Source: CAZCDS01 sp964497585
Lineage (GTDB): Bacteria; Desulfobacterota; Desulfomonilia; Desulfomonilales; Desulfomonilaceae
DNA length: 46,456 bases
Direction: 5' to 3'
Assembly (NCBI GenBank): GCA_964497585.1
Contig: CAZCDS010000054.1
Coordinates: forward strand, 1 to 46,456
The notes beneath the pieces were generated by a model. It was not told where the DNA came from, searched no databases, and saw only the letters and a program-made list of their open reading frames with translations. This document shows positions 36,308 to 43,045 of the stretch, piece by piece. Numbering within the stretch: the stretch's first letter is position 1; every line of letters starts with the position of its first letter. The position numbers and the translations under genes are program-made.

Positions 36308-36590
36308 TTTCGATGAGAAGTCGTTGTCTTCTCAGAGCATCGCTCGATTGGCAGGCATAGCAGCTCCGGGGGCTCCAAACCATGTAACGCAACGAGGAGA
36401 TCGCCTACAGCAGAGCTTTCGTGCGAGCGAGTCTTTAGATACCGAGTCCGAAGCGCTTCGCCACCGCGAGCGCATAGGCAGGCGGTTGGGAGATGATGAC
36501 TTCATCACCAGCCTGAAGTCGGTCTCGGGCAAATCCGTGCGGCGCCGCAAACCCGGTCCCAAGGGCTCGACTTACGCGCCGTCAAAATGA
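36297..36590 (+). pseudogene. Internally deleted RAYT, copy B (open frame)
   Basis: An uninterrupted 97-codon frame joining the N-terminus of an RAYT (IARLAGIAAPGAPNHVTQRGD) to its C-terminus (RERIGRRLGDDDFITSLKSV, ending RKPGPKGS). The HxH and tyrosine motifs between them are missing. It retains an open frame while copy A has a stop, so it may be under weak selection or just younger. The ATG overlaps the stop of the membrane-protein gene. It could still bind REP-like DNA, but it cannot catalyse transposition. Confidence 0.6.
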
Positions 36591-36636
36591 GCACGGTGCA
36601 CCCGGAATTGATCCGACACTTCACGGTTACGATAAC

Positions 36637-36652
36637 CAGATTCATGAATCTG
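36637..36652. promoter_or_regulatory. Perfect palindrome before the zinc-finger gene
   Basis: CAGATTCATGAATCTG is a 16-base perfect palindrome ending 26 bases before the ATG at 36679. It may be an operator, perhaps for the downstream zinc-finger protein itself, as MqsA/YgiT-type proteins bind palindromes at their own promoters. This is an inference from position and symmetry. Confidence 0.45.
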
Positions 36653-36678
36653 AAATCTTGGATTGAAATGGGTATCAC

Positions 36679-37842
36679 ATGAAGGTGAAGGAACTCTACT
36701 CAAACTATGGTCAGCCGCAAGGTCTATACTGTGACGAATGCTCTAAACCGATGCGTCTGACCTTCGATACGTTTGATGAGGACCTAGATGGCACAAGAAT
36801 CGTGGTGGAGAATCTCCCTATACTCTACTGCGATCATTGTAAGTGCCAATACCTACCTGACAGGAGCCGACTGGCCTTAATCAAATTGCACTATGACGCT
36901 TGGAAGTCAGGGAAAGGGCACGTGCACTCTAAAAGACAGAAAACTGAAGAGCGTTTTGCGTTCACTGGGGTGGAATTTGAATATGACTCAGATGATTATT
37001 TTTATATACCGGGATTGGTACGGCCAGGTAACGATGGTTTTCTAACTCCAGTCTTCTTTAACAAGAGAGTTCTCCTCAGATTCGAAGACTTCCCTCCGTA
37101 CGACGTCAGCTTTGCATCTAAGACATACGGACAGATCTACAAAGTTGGTGAATACAGCATTCCGTTCGGAGTGAACCAGAACGATAAGGTTATTATGTGG
37201 TTAGGAGACATCGCCAGCTTGGATCAAAATGACCAATATGCTTTGAGAGCAGATAACATTGAGTCGGATCACTGCATCGGAAGTGAGTTCTATGATGGTC
37301 AAATTGAGTGCATATTCACCGATCCCACTCCTGAAGAGAGTTTGATCAAAGCTCGGTCAACGTTTGATCGACTAGCACATACCCATTTCGGCAAGCGTCT
37401 ATCACATCTTTCAGAAGCAACCCTTCAGCTCATCAAGGAGTTGAAACGGCCAATTAGTTTCAGTGAACGGGAGATGAAGCATATTGTGGATATCCTTTAC
37501 AAGTTCAATACCGAAACGCTGAACATGAAGAATCTAGGAGATCTTGTGCAAGATCGTCGGGAAGATTGCAGAAAGCTCCGCAGTCTCAAGCGCCTTCAAA
37601 AGGCTCTCGAGATAGAGTTTCCTAGGCACCCAATTTCAGAAATTTTAGCGCCCCTCTTCATACTAAATGAACTTAGAATTACCTATCTGCACATGTTTTC
37701 TCAAGAAGAACGTCAAAGGAGAATTGTGAGGATAAAGGAAGCCATCGGTTGTTCAGCAGAAGCCTCCATCAAGGAGTTGTATGAAGCCTTGATTGAAAGG
37801 TTGATCGAAACATACAGAAGACTGAGTGAGATGATCGCATGA
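36679..37842 (+). CDS. Zinc-finger protein of unknown function
   Basis: A 387-residue cytoplasmic protein. The N-terminal 60 residues hold two CxxC pairs (C18/C21 in YCDECSKPM and C51/C54 in LYCDHCKCQYLPD) spaced as in YgiT/MqsA-type zinc fingers. The central domain (FLTPVFFNKRVLLRFEDF, YGQIYKVGEYSIPFGVNQN, VIMWLGDIASL) is strand-rich and not recognised. The last 150 residues are helical and end in LFILNELRITYLHMFSQEE, with a distant resemblance to HEPN-type helical domains but without a clear RxxxxH motif. A palindrome precedes it. It sits between RAYT relics in the accessory island and could be part of a toxin or defence function, but nothing in the sequence proves this. Confidence 0.68.
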   Translation: MKVKELYSNYGQPQGLYCDECSKPMRLTFDTFDEDLDGTRIVVENLPILYCDHCKCQYLPDRSRLALIKLHYDAWKSGKGHVHSKRQKTEERFAFTGVEFEYDSDDYFYIPGLVRPGNDGFLTPVFFNKRVLLRFEDFPPYDVSFASKTYGQIYKVGEYSIPFGVNQNDKVIMWLGDIASLDQNDQYALRADNIESDHCIGSEFYDGQIECIFTDPTPEESLIKARSTFDRLAHTHFGKRLSHLSEATLQLIKELKRPISFSEREMKHIVDILYKFNTETLNMKNLGDLVQDRREDCRKLRSLKRLQKALEIEFPRHPISEILAPLFILNELRITYLHMFSQEERQRRIVRIKEAIGCSAEASIKELYEALIERLIETYRRLSEMIA

Positions 37843-37872
37843 ATTGGTAGAATTCAGGGGACACATGCTAAG

Positions 37873-38100
37873 TCCCGGGTACACCACACCTAATTCTTAA
37901 CCAGCGTGTGTGATTCTCTGGGATATGCTTACGGGTCAAGTGGCACAAGTAGTTGCTCCGGCTACTTCTCATCACGCCATCCAGCGGGGCAATAGCACAG
38001 AGCCGACCTTCTTTCATGATGCGGATTACCGCGTCTGCGCCGTCGCCAAAAGACGTGGCAGATTTCGTGTGGAAAGATTGCGGGGAGCGGTGCTTCAGAA
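37873..38100 (+). pseudogene. RAYT relic, left flank of the TIR cassette
   Basis: It begins with the RAYT-associated end sequence CGGGTACACCACACCTAATT. Coding traces follow: GQVAQVVAPATSHHAIQRGN, then PTFFHDADYRVCAVAKRRGR, the N-terminal 50 residues of an RAYT. The remainder is missing. The block is repeated in the same orientation at 40052-40265, including the stretch around GGCAGATTTC, and the two copies bracket the TIR genes. Confidence 0.65.
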
Positions 38101-38265
38101 TTCTGGGTACACCATACTTAATGACGAGTCGAACGAAGGATTCTCTGTGGCTTTTGTGCCCCTGCGGTGGGAAGCTACTTGGAATCCTTGTCTTTTTTGG
38201 GCCTTTGTGCCTCGGTGGCGCAAGCTCCTTGCACCAAAAGAGACCGTGGGAGGCTGAGACAAGCT
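38097..38265 (+). repeat. RAYT-associated end plus CTCTGTGG-type repeat
   Basis: GGGTACACCATACTTAAT (38105-38122) is the recurring end motif, followed at 38125-38265 by a repeat built of GTGCC/TTTGTG/GGTGGG units. The latter matches, in the opposite orientation, the distal parts of the RAYT relics at 60-150 and 2730-2850 (shared GGATTCTCTGTG and TGGAATC blocks). It is a dispersed, decayed repeat that is always next to RAYT traces in this window. Confidence 0.55.
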
Positions 38266-38507
38266 ACGGGACGTGAGCGGAGGAGAAATCGGTATTATGT
38301 CCCCAGATTTACGTGTTGCCATGTGAATTGCCCTCTCATACCATCGCTCCCTGGATCGTCCGCGAGTGATCGGGGCCTGGGGGTCACGCCATCCATCTTG
38401 ATCTGATCTGGACTAGGAGCTCAAAATGTTTTAGAGGTTTAAAAAAAAGTCAATAAAGAAGGGCTGATCACGTGATGCATGGACGTGAACGGGCTGGAGA
38501 TTGGGTC

Positions 38508-38537
38508 TTGACTCCTTCGACACTCTCTTGGTATATG
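38508..38537 (+). promoter_or_regulatory. Predicted promoter of the TIR cassette
   Basis: TTGACT (38508-38513), 18 bases, then TATATG (38532-38537). The predicted transcript would start near 38544 and carry a leader of about 84 bases before the ATG at 38628. It is the best sigma-70-like match in this intergenic region. Confidence 0.45.
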
Positions 38538-38552
38538 CATAACACAAGATTG

Positions 38553-38621
38553 CTCCTCAGGGGGCGCTCACGGAAGGTAGGTGAAAATCCTACAGCGAGG
38601 CATTAGCGGAGTCAAGAGGAG
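38553..38621 (+). ncRNA. Foldable leader hiding the ribosome-binding site
   Basis: Three nested pairings are possible: CTCCTC (38553-38558) with GAGGAG (38616-38621), which is the Shine-Dalgarno of the next gene; CGCT (38565-38568) with AGCG (38594-38597); and GTAGG (38577-38581) with CCTAC (38589-38593), the last with loop TGAAAAT. Folding would block translation. The GGTGAAAATCC segment resembles loops in cobalamin riboswitches and group II introns, but the other conserved parts of either are absent. This is prediction by eye, without energy calculation. Confidence 0.38.
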
Positions 38622-38627
38622 GGAGTC

Positions 38628-39062
38628 ATGAACTTGGAAACACACAAGGTATTAAGGTTACGCGACAAACAGTACTCCGAGCTGCGGGCTCAGTGGCGAA
38701 CAGCGGCGTCCAGGGTCTATGCGTCTAGAAATGATACAGGCCTTACGAACTACAACGTGCCAGAACAGGCAGAAAGTGACGAACTTCTGTTCATGGCGTT
38801 CGGATTGAGATTTTTCATGAGATTTCGTCACGGTTTTGGACGCGGAACCATAGAATACGGGGTAATAACCGAAGGTGACATTGATAACCAGTTCCGCCGA
38901 GTCCCAGTCACGAGCGTGCAATTTGACCGACTTGGGAATCTCTCTCGTCCTCACTCTTCATATCCTGTCAGCGAATACGAAGACGTTCATTTGAAGGTCT
39001 TGGCTTCACATTTGAACGAGTTCATCAAGGCGGCTTACGGCCAGGAGACAGTGGATGACTGA
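38628..39062 (+). CDS. Unknown protein coupled to a TIR protein
   Basis: A 144-residue protein with no domain I recognise. It is soluble, mixed alpha/beta, with a charged N-terminal helix (LRLRDKQYSELRAQWRTAASRVYA) and aromatic segments MAFGLRFFMRFRHGFGRG and VPVTSVQFDRLG. The ATG follows GAGGAGGG. Its stop overlaps the start of the TIR gene by eight bases, so the two are translated together. By analogy with other TIR operons it could be a sensor, activator or inhibitor of the TIR effector; this is inference from gene order only. Confidence 0.68.
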   Translation: MNLETHKVLRLRDKQYSELRAQWRTAASRVYASRNDTGLTNYNVPEQAESDELLFMAFGLRFFMRFRHGFGRGTIEYGVITEGDIDNQFRRVPVTSVQFDRLGNLSRPHSSYPVSEYEDVHLKVLASHLNEFIKAAYGQETVDD

Positions 39063-39990
39063 GAAAAGAGACGTCTTCCTTTGCCATGCGAGTGAGGACA
39101 AGGCGGCTGTGCTCGAACCTCTCGTGGCAGCGCTTCAGGAGTCTGGTATTTCTCACTGGTATGATGAGGCAGAAATCGGTTGGGGAGATAGCATTACTGA
39201 GAAAGTCAATGATGGACTCCGCTCCTCGCAATTCGTCTTGGTTGTATTCAGTGAAGCGTTCATCAACAAGAAATGGCCAAAGCGGGAGCTGAACGCTGTG
39301 CTGAACATGGAGGCGTCCACGGGCGAGGTAAAAGTATTACCTCTTCTTTTTGGAACGGAAGAGCAGCGCACAAGGATAAGAGACGCCTACCCGATCCTGA
39401 ATGACAAAACTTTCATGACCTGGGATCAGGGCATTCCGTCAATTGTTCACGCCTTGAAGGCTCGTATTTCAGGAAGTCCTCCTGAGAGGCTTCGTGACGC
39501 ATCGCCTAAATCGCCTGCTTTTGAAGGGCCCATCCCTGACATGCGGGAGCGATACACGCAACGAGACAGGAACCGTTTCCTACGCCAGGGATTCCGAGTG
39601 GTGAGGGAATACTTCGAGGCTGGAGCTGCAGAGATCAATCGCAAATATCCGGAAGTAGAATTAGACGTGGACGATGTTCACAGTACCAAATTCGTCTGCA
39701 CCATTTATCATCGTGGCGACCTCGTCAACAGATGCAAGATCTGGATAGGGGGATTAACGTCTTCAGATGCAATCTCGTATGCAGCCGGGACGCTCATGGA
39801 CATCAACAATGACAATTCCTTTAACGAGAGTCTTGTCGTTGCTGATGATGGAGCACAGATTGGCTTCAAAGCTACAATGCAGTATTGGCATTCTCCTGGT
39901 GGCTCTGAATTCAGTCAGATGCTATCCCCGGAGAAGGCTGCAGAATATTTGTGGTTGCGAGCGATAGAACCCCTGAAGCATAGGTCGTAA
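39055..39990 (+). CDS. TIR-domain protein (putative NAD-cleaving effector)
   Basis: A 311-residue protein. Residues 5-135 are a TIR domain: DVFLCHASEDKAAVLEPLV, then WYDEAEIGWGDSI (BB-loop region), FVLVVFSEAFINKKWPKREL with Glu78 at the position of the catalytic glutamate of NAD-hydrolysing TIRs, and VLPLLFGTE. A linker precedes a second domain (165-311: FLRQGFRVVREYFEAGAAEI, FVCTIYHRGDLVNRCKIWIGG, SFNESLVVADDG, LSPEKAAEYLWLRAIEPL), a C-terminal module I associate with other bacterial TIR proteins but cannot name. Bacterial TIR proteins often deplete NAD during phage infection. It forms a two-gene operon with the upstream ORF and is flanked by RAYT repeats, consistent with horizontal movement. 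Confidence 0.85.
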   Translation: MTEKRDVFLCHASEDKAAVLEPLVAALQESGISHWYDEAEIGWGDSITEKVNDGLRSSQFVLVVFSEAFINKKWPKRELNAVLNMEASTGEVKVLPLLFGTEEQRTRIRDAYPILNDKTFMTWDQGIPSIVHALKARISGSPPERLRDASPKSPAFEGPIPDMRERYTQRDRNRFLRQGFRVVREYFEAGAAEINRKYPEVELDVDDVHSTKFVCTIYHRGDLVNRCKIWIGGLTSSDAISYAAGTLMDINNDNSFNESLVVADDGAQIGFKATMQYWHSPGGSEFSQMLSPEKAAEYLWLRAIEPLKHRS

Positions 39991-40051
39991 AGGGGTCATA
40001 TCTTGCCCTGGTCGATGCGGATTTTCAGGTACGGCGTTGCGAGTTCCGCGA

Positions 40052-40265
40052 GTTCCGGGTACACCATACTTAATTATTGACAACCGGGTCTGATTCTTAT
40101 GTGACGCTCATAGGTCAAGGAGCACGAGCAGTGGCTCCGGGAATGCCTTCTCACGTCATCCAGCGAGGCAATCGCGCAAGGCCAGTCTTTTTTCGTCGTG
40201 AGGATTAGGGCGTTTATAGCAGGTGCCAAAAGAAATGGCAGATTTCTTGTGGAAAGATCGGGGAG
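40052..40265 (+). pseudogene. RAYT relic, right flank of the TIR cassette
   Basis: It starts with the end motif CCGGGTACACCATACTTAAT and continues with ARAVAPGMPSHVIQRGNRAR and PVFFRRED before a stop. It is a direct repeat of 37873-38100, diverged but alignable along its length. No catalytic part is present. Confidence 0.65.
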
Positions 40266-40355
40266 GGCTCTTTTTGGCTCCGACCCCATAGAACTATAGT
40301 CTTGTGCACTGAGTTGTGCGCCAACGCGTTTTCGTTGAGATTTCCCCCTCTCCCT

Positions 40356-40413
40356 ACCCTCTCCCGCCATGGGAGAGGGTTTTCTTTCCCCCTCCCTTGA
40401 GGGGAGGGGGAAA
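40356..40413. repeat. Double G/C hairpin repeat
   Basis: Two perfect inverted repeats in tandem: ACCCTCTCCC/GGGAGAGGGT (40356-40380, ten-base-pair stem, five-base loop) and TTTCCCCCTCCC/GGGAGGGGGAAA (40385-40413, twelve-base-pair stem, five-base loop). This kind of CCCTCTCCC palindrome is a common intergenic repeat in proteobacteria. It may insulate the TIR cassette from the cupin gene, or act as a two-way terminator. Confidence 0.65.
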
Positions 40414-40579
40414 GGGGGAGGGTGGTCTCTTCGGCGCGAACTTCGATACGGAAGACTATAGATGGCACCCCGGCCCGCGAGAGGGAAGAGGATATCGTCC
40501 CGGTCAGCATTCACGTGCTCTGGACCCCCATCGGCAGCCGGATGCGGTGCCCGCGGAATATCCTTCCTTGAAAGGTTGA

Positions 40580-40615
40580 GAATGACGGAAAGAGCGACAG
40601 GCCTCTCCGTCATTC
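40580..40615 (-). terminator. Probable terminator of the cupin gene
   Basis: GAATGACGGA (40580-40589) and TCCGTCATTC (40606-40615) form a perfect ten-base-pair stem 10 bases beyond the cupin stop on the minus strand. There is no T run, so it may stabilise the 3' end rather than terminate alone. Confidence 0.5.
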
Positions 40616-40625
40616 GGTGACGTGA

Positions 40626-41051
40626 TCAGCAGCCCTCCCCGCTGTCTTCTTGGGTGGAGCGCATATCACAATTCACTTTGCGTGGCGCGGGCAATTTCCC
40701 GTCTCCACCGGGCAAGATGGGGATGGTACAAATCATTTTCATCGGCGTCGTACCGACGTTCTTGATCTGGTGAAGCTCGTTCGGCGCGGTATATACCGTA
40801 TCCCCGGGAACCAGAAGGGTCTCATTCCCGTCAGCGTCAACGAAGGCCGGCTCGCCTTCCAGAAAGTAGAACTCATGCTCCTCTGCATGCGCATGAAATG
40901 AAGTATGCCCGCCCGGCTCGAATTCCATCATCCGTAGTGCGTAATTTGGGCATTCGTCGTCCTTGGTCCAGAGATAGCGGGCAGACATGCCTTTGAACCC
41001 GTTCGTTTTGACCTCGACCGGTTGAACCTCGGCAGAATGTTTTTTCTTCAT
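40626..41051 (-). CDS. Cupin-domain protein
   Basis: A 141-residue single-domain cupin. Motif 1 is SFHAHAEEHEFYFLEG, with H53, H55 and E60 (H59 nearby) as likely metal ligands; motif 2 is PGDTVYTAPNELHQIKN with H94. Such barrels bind Fe, Mn, Ni or Zn and act as small-molecule dioxygenases, isomerases or sensors; the substrate is not predictable. The start at 41051 was chosen because a purine-rich AGGAGAAAGGAG lies upstream, and 19 upstream codons are Arg/Glu repeats without family support. It is a stand-alone gene with strong hairpins on both sides. Confidence 0.82.
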   Translation of the reverse strand: MKKKHSAEVQPVEVKTNGFKGMSARYLWTKDDECPNYALRMMEFEPGGHTSFHAHAEEHEFYFLEGEPAFVDADGNETLLVPGDTVYTAPNELHQIKNVGTTPMKMICTIPILPGGDGKLPAPRKVNCDMRSTQEDSGEGC

Positions 41052-41206
41052 CCTCTTTCTCCTTTCTCCTCTCTCCTTTCTGATCCACACTTCAAGATGA
41101 GTTGTCAATTGTCACGGTAACGACCCCGCTCAACGAACCGTCGCTCTCGGAGAGCAGCGGGAAAACAACGACCGAGAGCAGTTCTCGAAACTTCTCTCGG
41201 ATTGGT

Positions 41207-41244
41207 CCGGGGGGCTCTTTCTTGTGCAAGAAACCGCCCCCCGG
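41207..41244. repeat. Stable hairpin I in a gene-free stretch
   Basis: CCGGGGGGC/GCCCCCCGG (nine pairs) and TTTCTTG/CAAGAAA (seven pairs), separated by one two-base internal mismatch and closed by a two-base loop. Almost every base of the 38 is paired. It lies in the 41052-41764 region, which holds no supportable gene; a 132-codon minus-strand frame across it (41105-41503) has no family features. Confidence 0.6.
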
Positions 41245-41357
41245 AGCCTCCCGCAAAGAACTCCAGGCAATGTCGGCCTTCGTTCGCTACGCTCACTGGG
41301 CCTGTCACGACCGCCAAACGTCCAGGTAATCCGGGGTTGGTTTTGGGCTCCGAGGAA

Positions 41358-41405
41358 TGCTCTGGTATCTCGGTTTTTCTTATGAAAAGCCGAGATACCA
41401 GAGCA
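41358..41405. repeat. Stable hairpin II in a gene-free stretch
   Basis: TGCTCTGGTATCTCGG (41358-41373) is perfectly complementary to 41390-41405, and the pairing extends through TTTTC/GAAAA to a four-base loop, about 21-22 base pairs in all. No T run follows on either strand. It may be a structured RNA, a cruciform-forming site, or an end-to-end relic of an inverted mobile-element end. Confidence 0.6.
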
Positions 41406-41704
41406 CCCATCGCCATAAGAAACACGAAGACAGATTGTACCCTTTCGCCTTTGCGGAGGACCATAGACAATGATTTCATTTCGCGTCCATTTTTGAGAAC
41501 CACTCTATCCTAGGGTAATCACACGCCATGACAATTAAGGCAAGAAAGAGGCAAAGGCGTCGGTTGCCTCCACACTCCCCATAGAGGGAGCGGCGGATGT
41601 CTTCGCCGCCGATCCGTAGAGAGCCGACGTTGCCCGAAATCCTTTCTTGCACGGAACTCTGACGGAACATTTGACGAGTCCCTCCAGCCGTGCTAGGTTA
41701 CAGC

Positions 41705-41730
41705 GTGTGACATCTAGCTGCTAGTCACAC
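41705..41730. promoter_or_regulatory. Operator-like inverted repeat before the PadR gene
   Basis: GTGTGAC (41705-41711) and GTCACAC (41724-41730) form an inverted repeat with two CTAG boxes between them, 35 bases before the PadR start. PadR proteins bind inverted repeats of this kind at their own promoters (ATGT-8-ACAT in classical cases), so autoregulation is inferred. Confidence 0.5.
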
Positions 41731-41764
41731 TATGCTGTCATAAGCAGGGGTTGTCAAGAGGAAA

Positions 41765-42136
41765 ATGCATCGACAGTCTCGTCATCTTCACGCTTTCATC
41801 CTCGTATCTTTGGCCCGCCGCTCTGCTCACGGCGGAGCGATTTTCTCGGAACTCTCCAAGAAACTGCCGTTCTTGAAGGTGGACAGCGGCGCGGTCTACC
41901 GATCTCTGCAACGATTGGAAGGGGCCGGAGAGGTGGTTTCCGATTGGGACACATCGCAACCAGGACCTGCCCGGAAGGTTTATCGTCTCACGTCCGCGGG
42001 CTGGGCGAAACTCGACTATTGGCGCGAGGAAATCGAAAACAGGATTCAGGCCCTGACCTTTTTTCTTACCGCGTACGCGGAGCTTCGGAAGAAACCTCCG
42101 CTTGAGGAAGAGAGCCCGGGCGCAACTTCTCGGTAG
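41765..42136 (+). CDS. PadR-family transcriptional regulator
   Basis: A 123-residue PadR protein. The N-terminal winged helix reads HAFILVSLARRSAHGGAIFSEL, then VDSGAVYRSLQRLEGAGEVVSDWD, and RKVYRLTSAGWAKLDYW. A short C-terminal dimerisation helix follows (IENRIQALTFFLTAYAEL). A good AGAGGAAA site precedes the ATG at 41765. PadR regulators usually repress nearby transport or phenolic-acid genes. This gene converges on the menaquinone/ABC operon, ending 15 bases from the menA stop; whether it controls that operon is not shown by the sequence. Confidence 0.88.
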   Translation: MHRQSRHLHAFILVSLARRSAHGGAIFSELSKKLPFLKVDSGAVYRSLQRLEGAGEVVSDWDTSQPGPARKVYRLTSAGWAKLDYWREEIENRIQALTFFLTAYAELRKKPPLEEESPGATSR

Positions 42137-42151
42137 CCGATCGGAATTCGA

Positions 42152-43045
42152 TCACCCGAAATGTGCGACCGCGAGGACGATGATGAGTCCGTTGGCGAGA
42201 TAGAAGAGGCGTACCGGCCCTCCCCTGTCGTGCAGCTCTTTCCAGTTCGATGTCCGCTCTATCATTGCGTCGATGCGGTAGGCGATCGCTCCCGTGCCGA
42301 GTGAGATCAGCGCAACGGGGTGCAGAAGGCCCGCCGCTACGAGCAGAGCGATGGACGCGAGGCTCGATGCGAAGAAGAACCGAACGCCCCAGATCGCTCC
42401 GGGTTGGCCGAGTCGAGCCGCGATGGTGAGCTTCCCCACAGCCCGGTCTTCTTCGATGTCGGAGAGTGACTGGTAGTAGAGAATCATGGCCACCATCAGC
42501 CCTATGGGCACGGACAGCCACAAGGCCCGCGGCACGAACTGTCCGGTCAATGCCGCCGCGGTTCCCACGACCATGATCGGTCCCATGTTGAGTCCTACAA
42601 AGAGTTCTCCCAGGCCCAGGTATCCGTATCGTATGGGCGGCGCGGTATAGAAGAGGCTCGAAAAGAAGGCAACGGCCATCAGTCCAAGAAGCCACCAGAC
42701 CTCGGTTGTCCACACGATCCACAGGCCGATGAGGCACGCGCCCGCGTAGCAGAGGATCATCGCATCGCGGATTTCGGCCGCGGTCAGTTTTCCCTGCTGC
42801 AGCACACGGCTCCCTCCCAGTGAATCACCGGTGTCCGCGCCGAACACGTAATCGAAATAGTCGTTTCCCAGATTCGTTGCCAGGTGAACGAGGAACGCCG
42901 CGAACAAGAGCATCACCCAGCGAGCAGTATGCCAGCAACCCTCCGTGTGAGCGACCACCGCTCCCAGACCCAACGGTATCAGCGTCGCCACGAAGAAGGG
43001 AGGCCGACTCGCCTGGTACCATGCTTTGAGCTTCCCGTCTCTCAT
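42152..43045 (-). CDS. menA: MenA-like prenyltransferase (DHNA polyprenyltransferase)
   Basis: A 297-residue UbiA-superfamily integral membrane enzyme, with about eight or nine helices. It attaches a polyprenyl chain to 1,4-dihydroxy-2-naphthoate (or the 6-naphthoate form of the futalosine route). The two Asp-rich motifs that hold Mg-diphosphate are present: NLGNDYFDYVFGADTGD (N58, D62, D65) and SLSDIEEDRAVGKLT. The start overlaps the menG stop as ATGA. The N-terminus WYQASRPPFFVATLIPLGLG is typical of MenA. It is the last gene of a five-gene operon with an ABC importer. Confidence 0.88.
   Translation of the reverse strand: MRDGKLKAWYQASRPPFFVATLIPLGLGAVVAHTEGCWHTARWVMLLFAAFLVHLATNLGNDYFDYVFGADTGDSLGGSRVLQQGKLTAAEIRDAMILCYAGACLIGLWIVWTTEVWWLLGLMAVAFFSSLFYTAPPIRYGYLGLGELFVGLNMGPIMVVGTAAALTGQFVPRALWLSVPIGLMVAMILYYQSLSDIEEDRAVGKLTIAARLGQPGAIWGVRFFFASSLASIALLVAAGLLHPVALISLGTGAIAYRIDAMIERTSNWKELHDRGGPVRLFYLANGLIIVLAVAHFG

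Noticed and set aside
34872..36590. CRISPR-like array from repeated blocks
   Set aside because: There are only two long repeats containing coding sequence; no short regular repeats with spacers were seen anywhere in the window.
38571..38610. Cobalamin riboswitch or group II intron before the TIR operon
   Set aside because: Only the GGTGAAAATCC-like loop is similar; the other conserved elements of both RNA classes are missing.
41105..41503. A 132-codon minus-strand gene after the cupin
   Set aside because: It runs through two near-perfect hairpins, has no ribosome-binding site, and its composition is Arg-rich without a domain.
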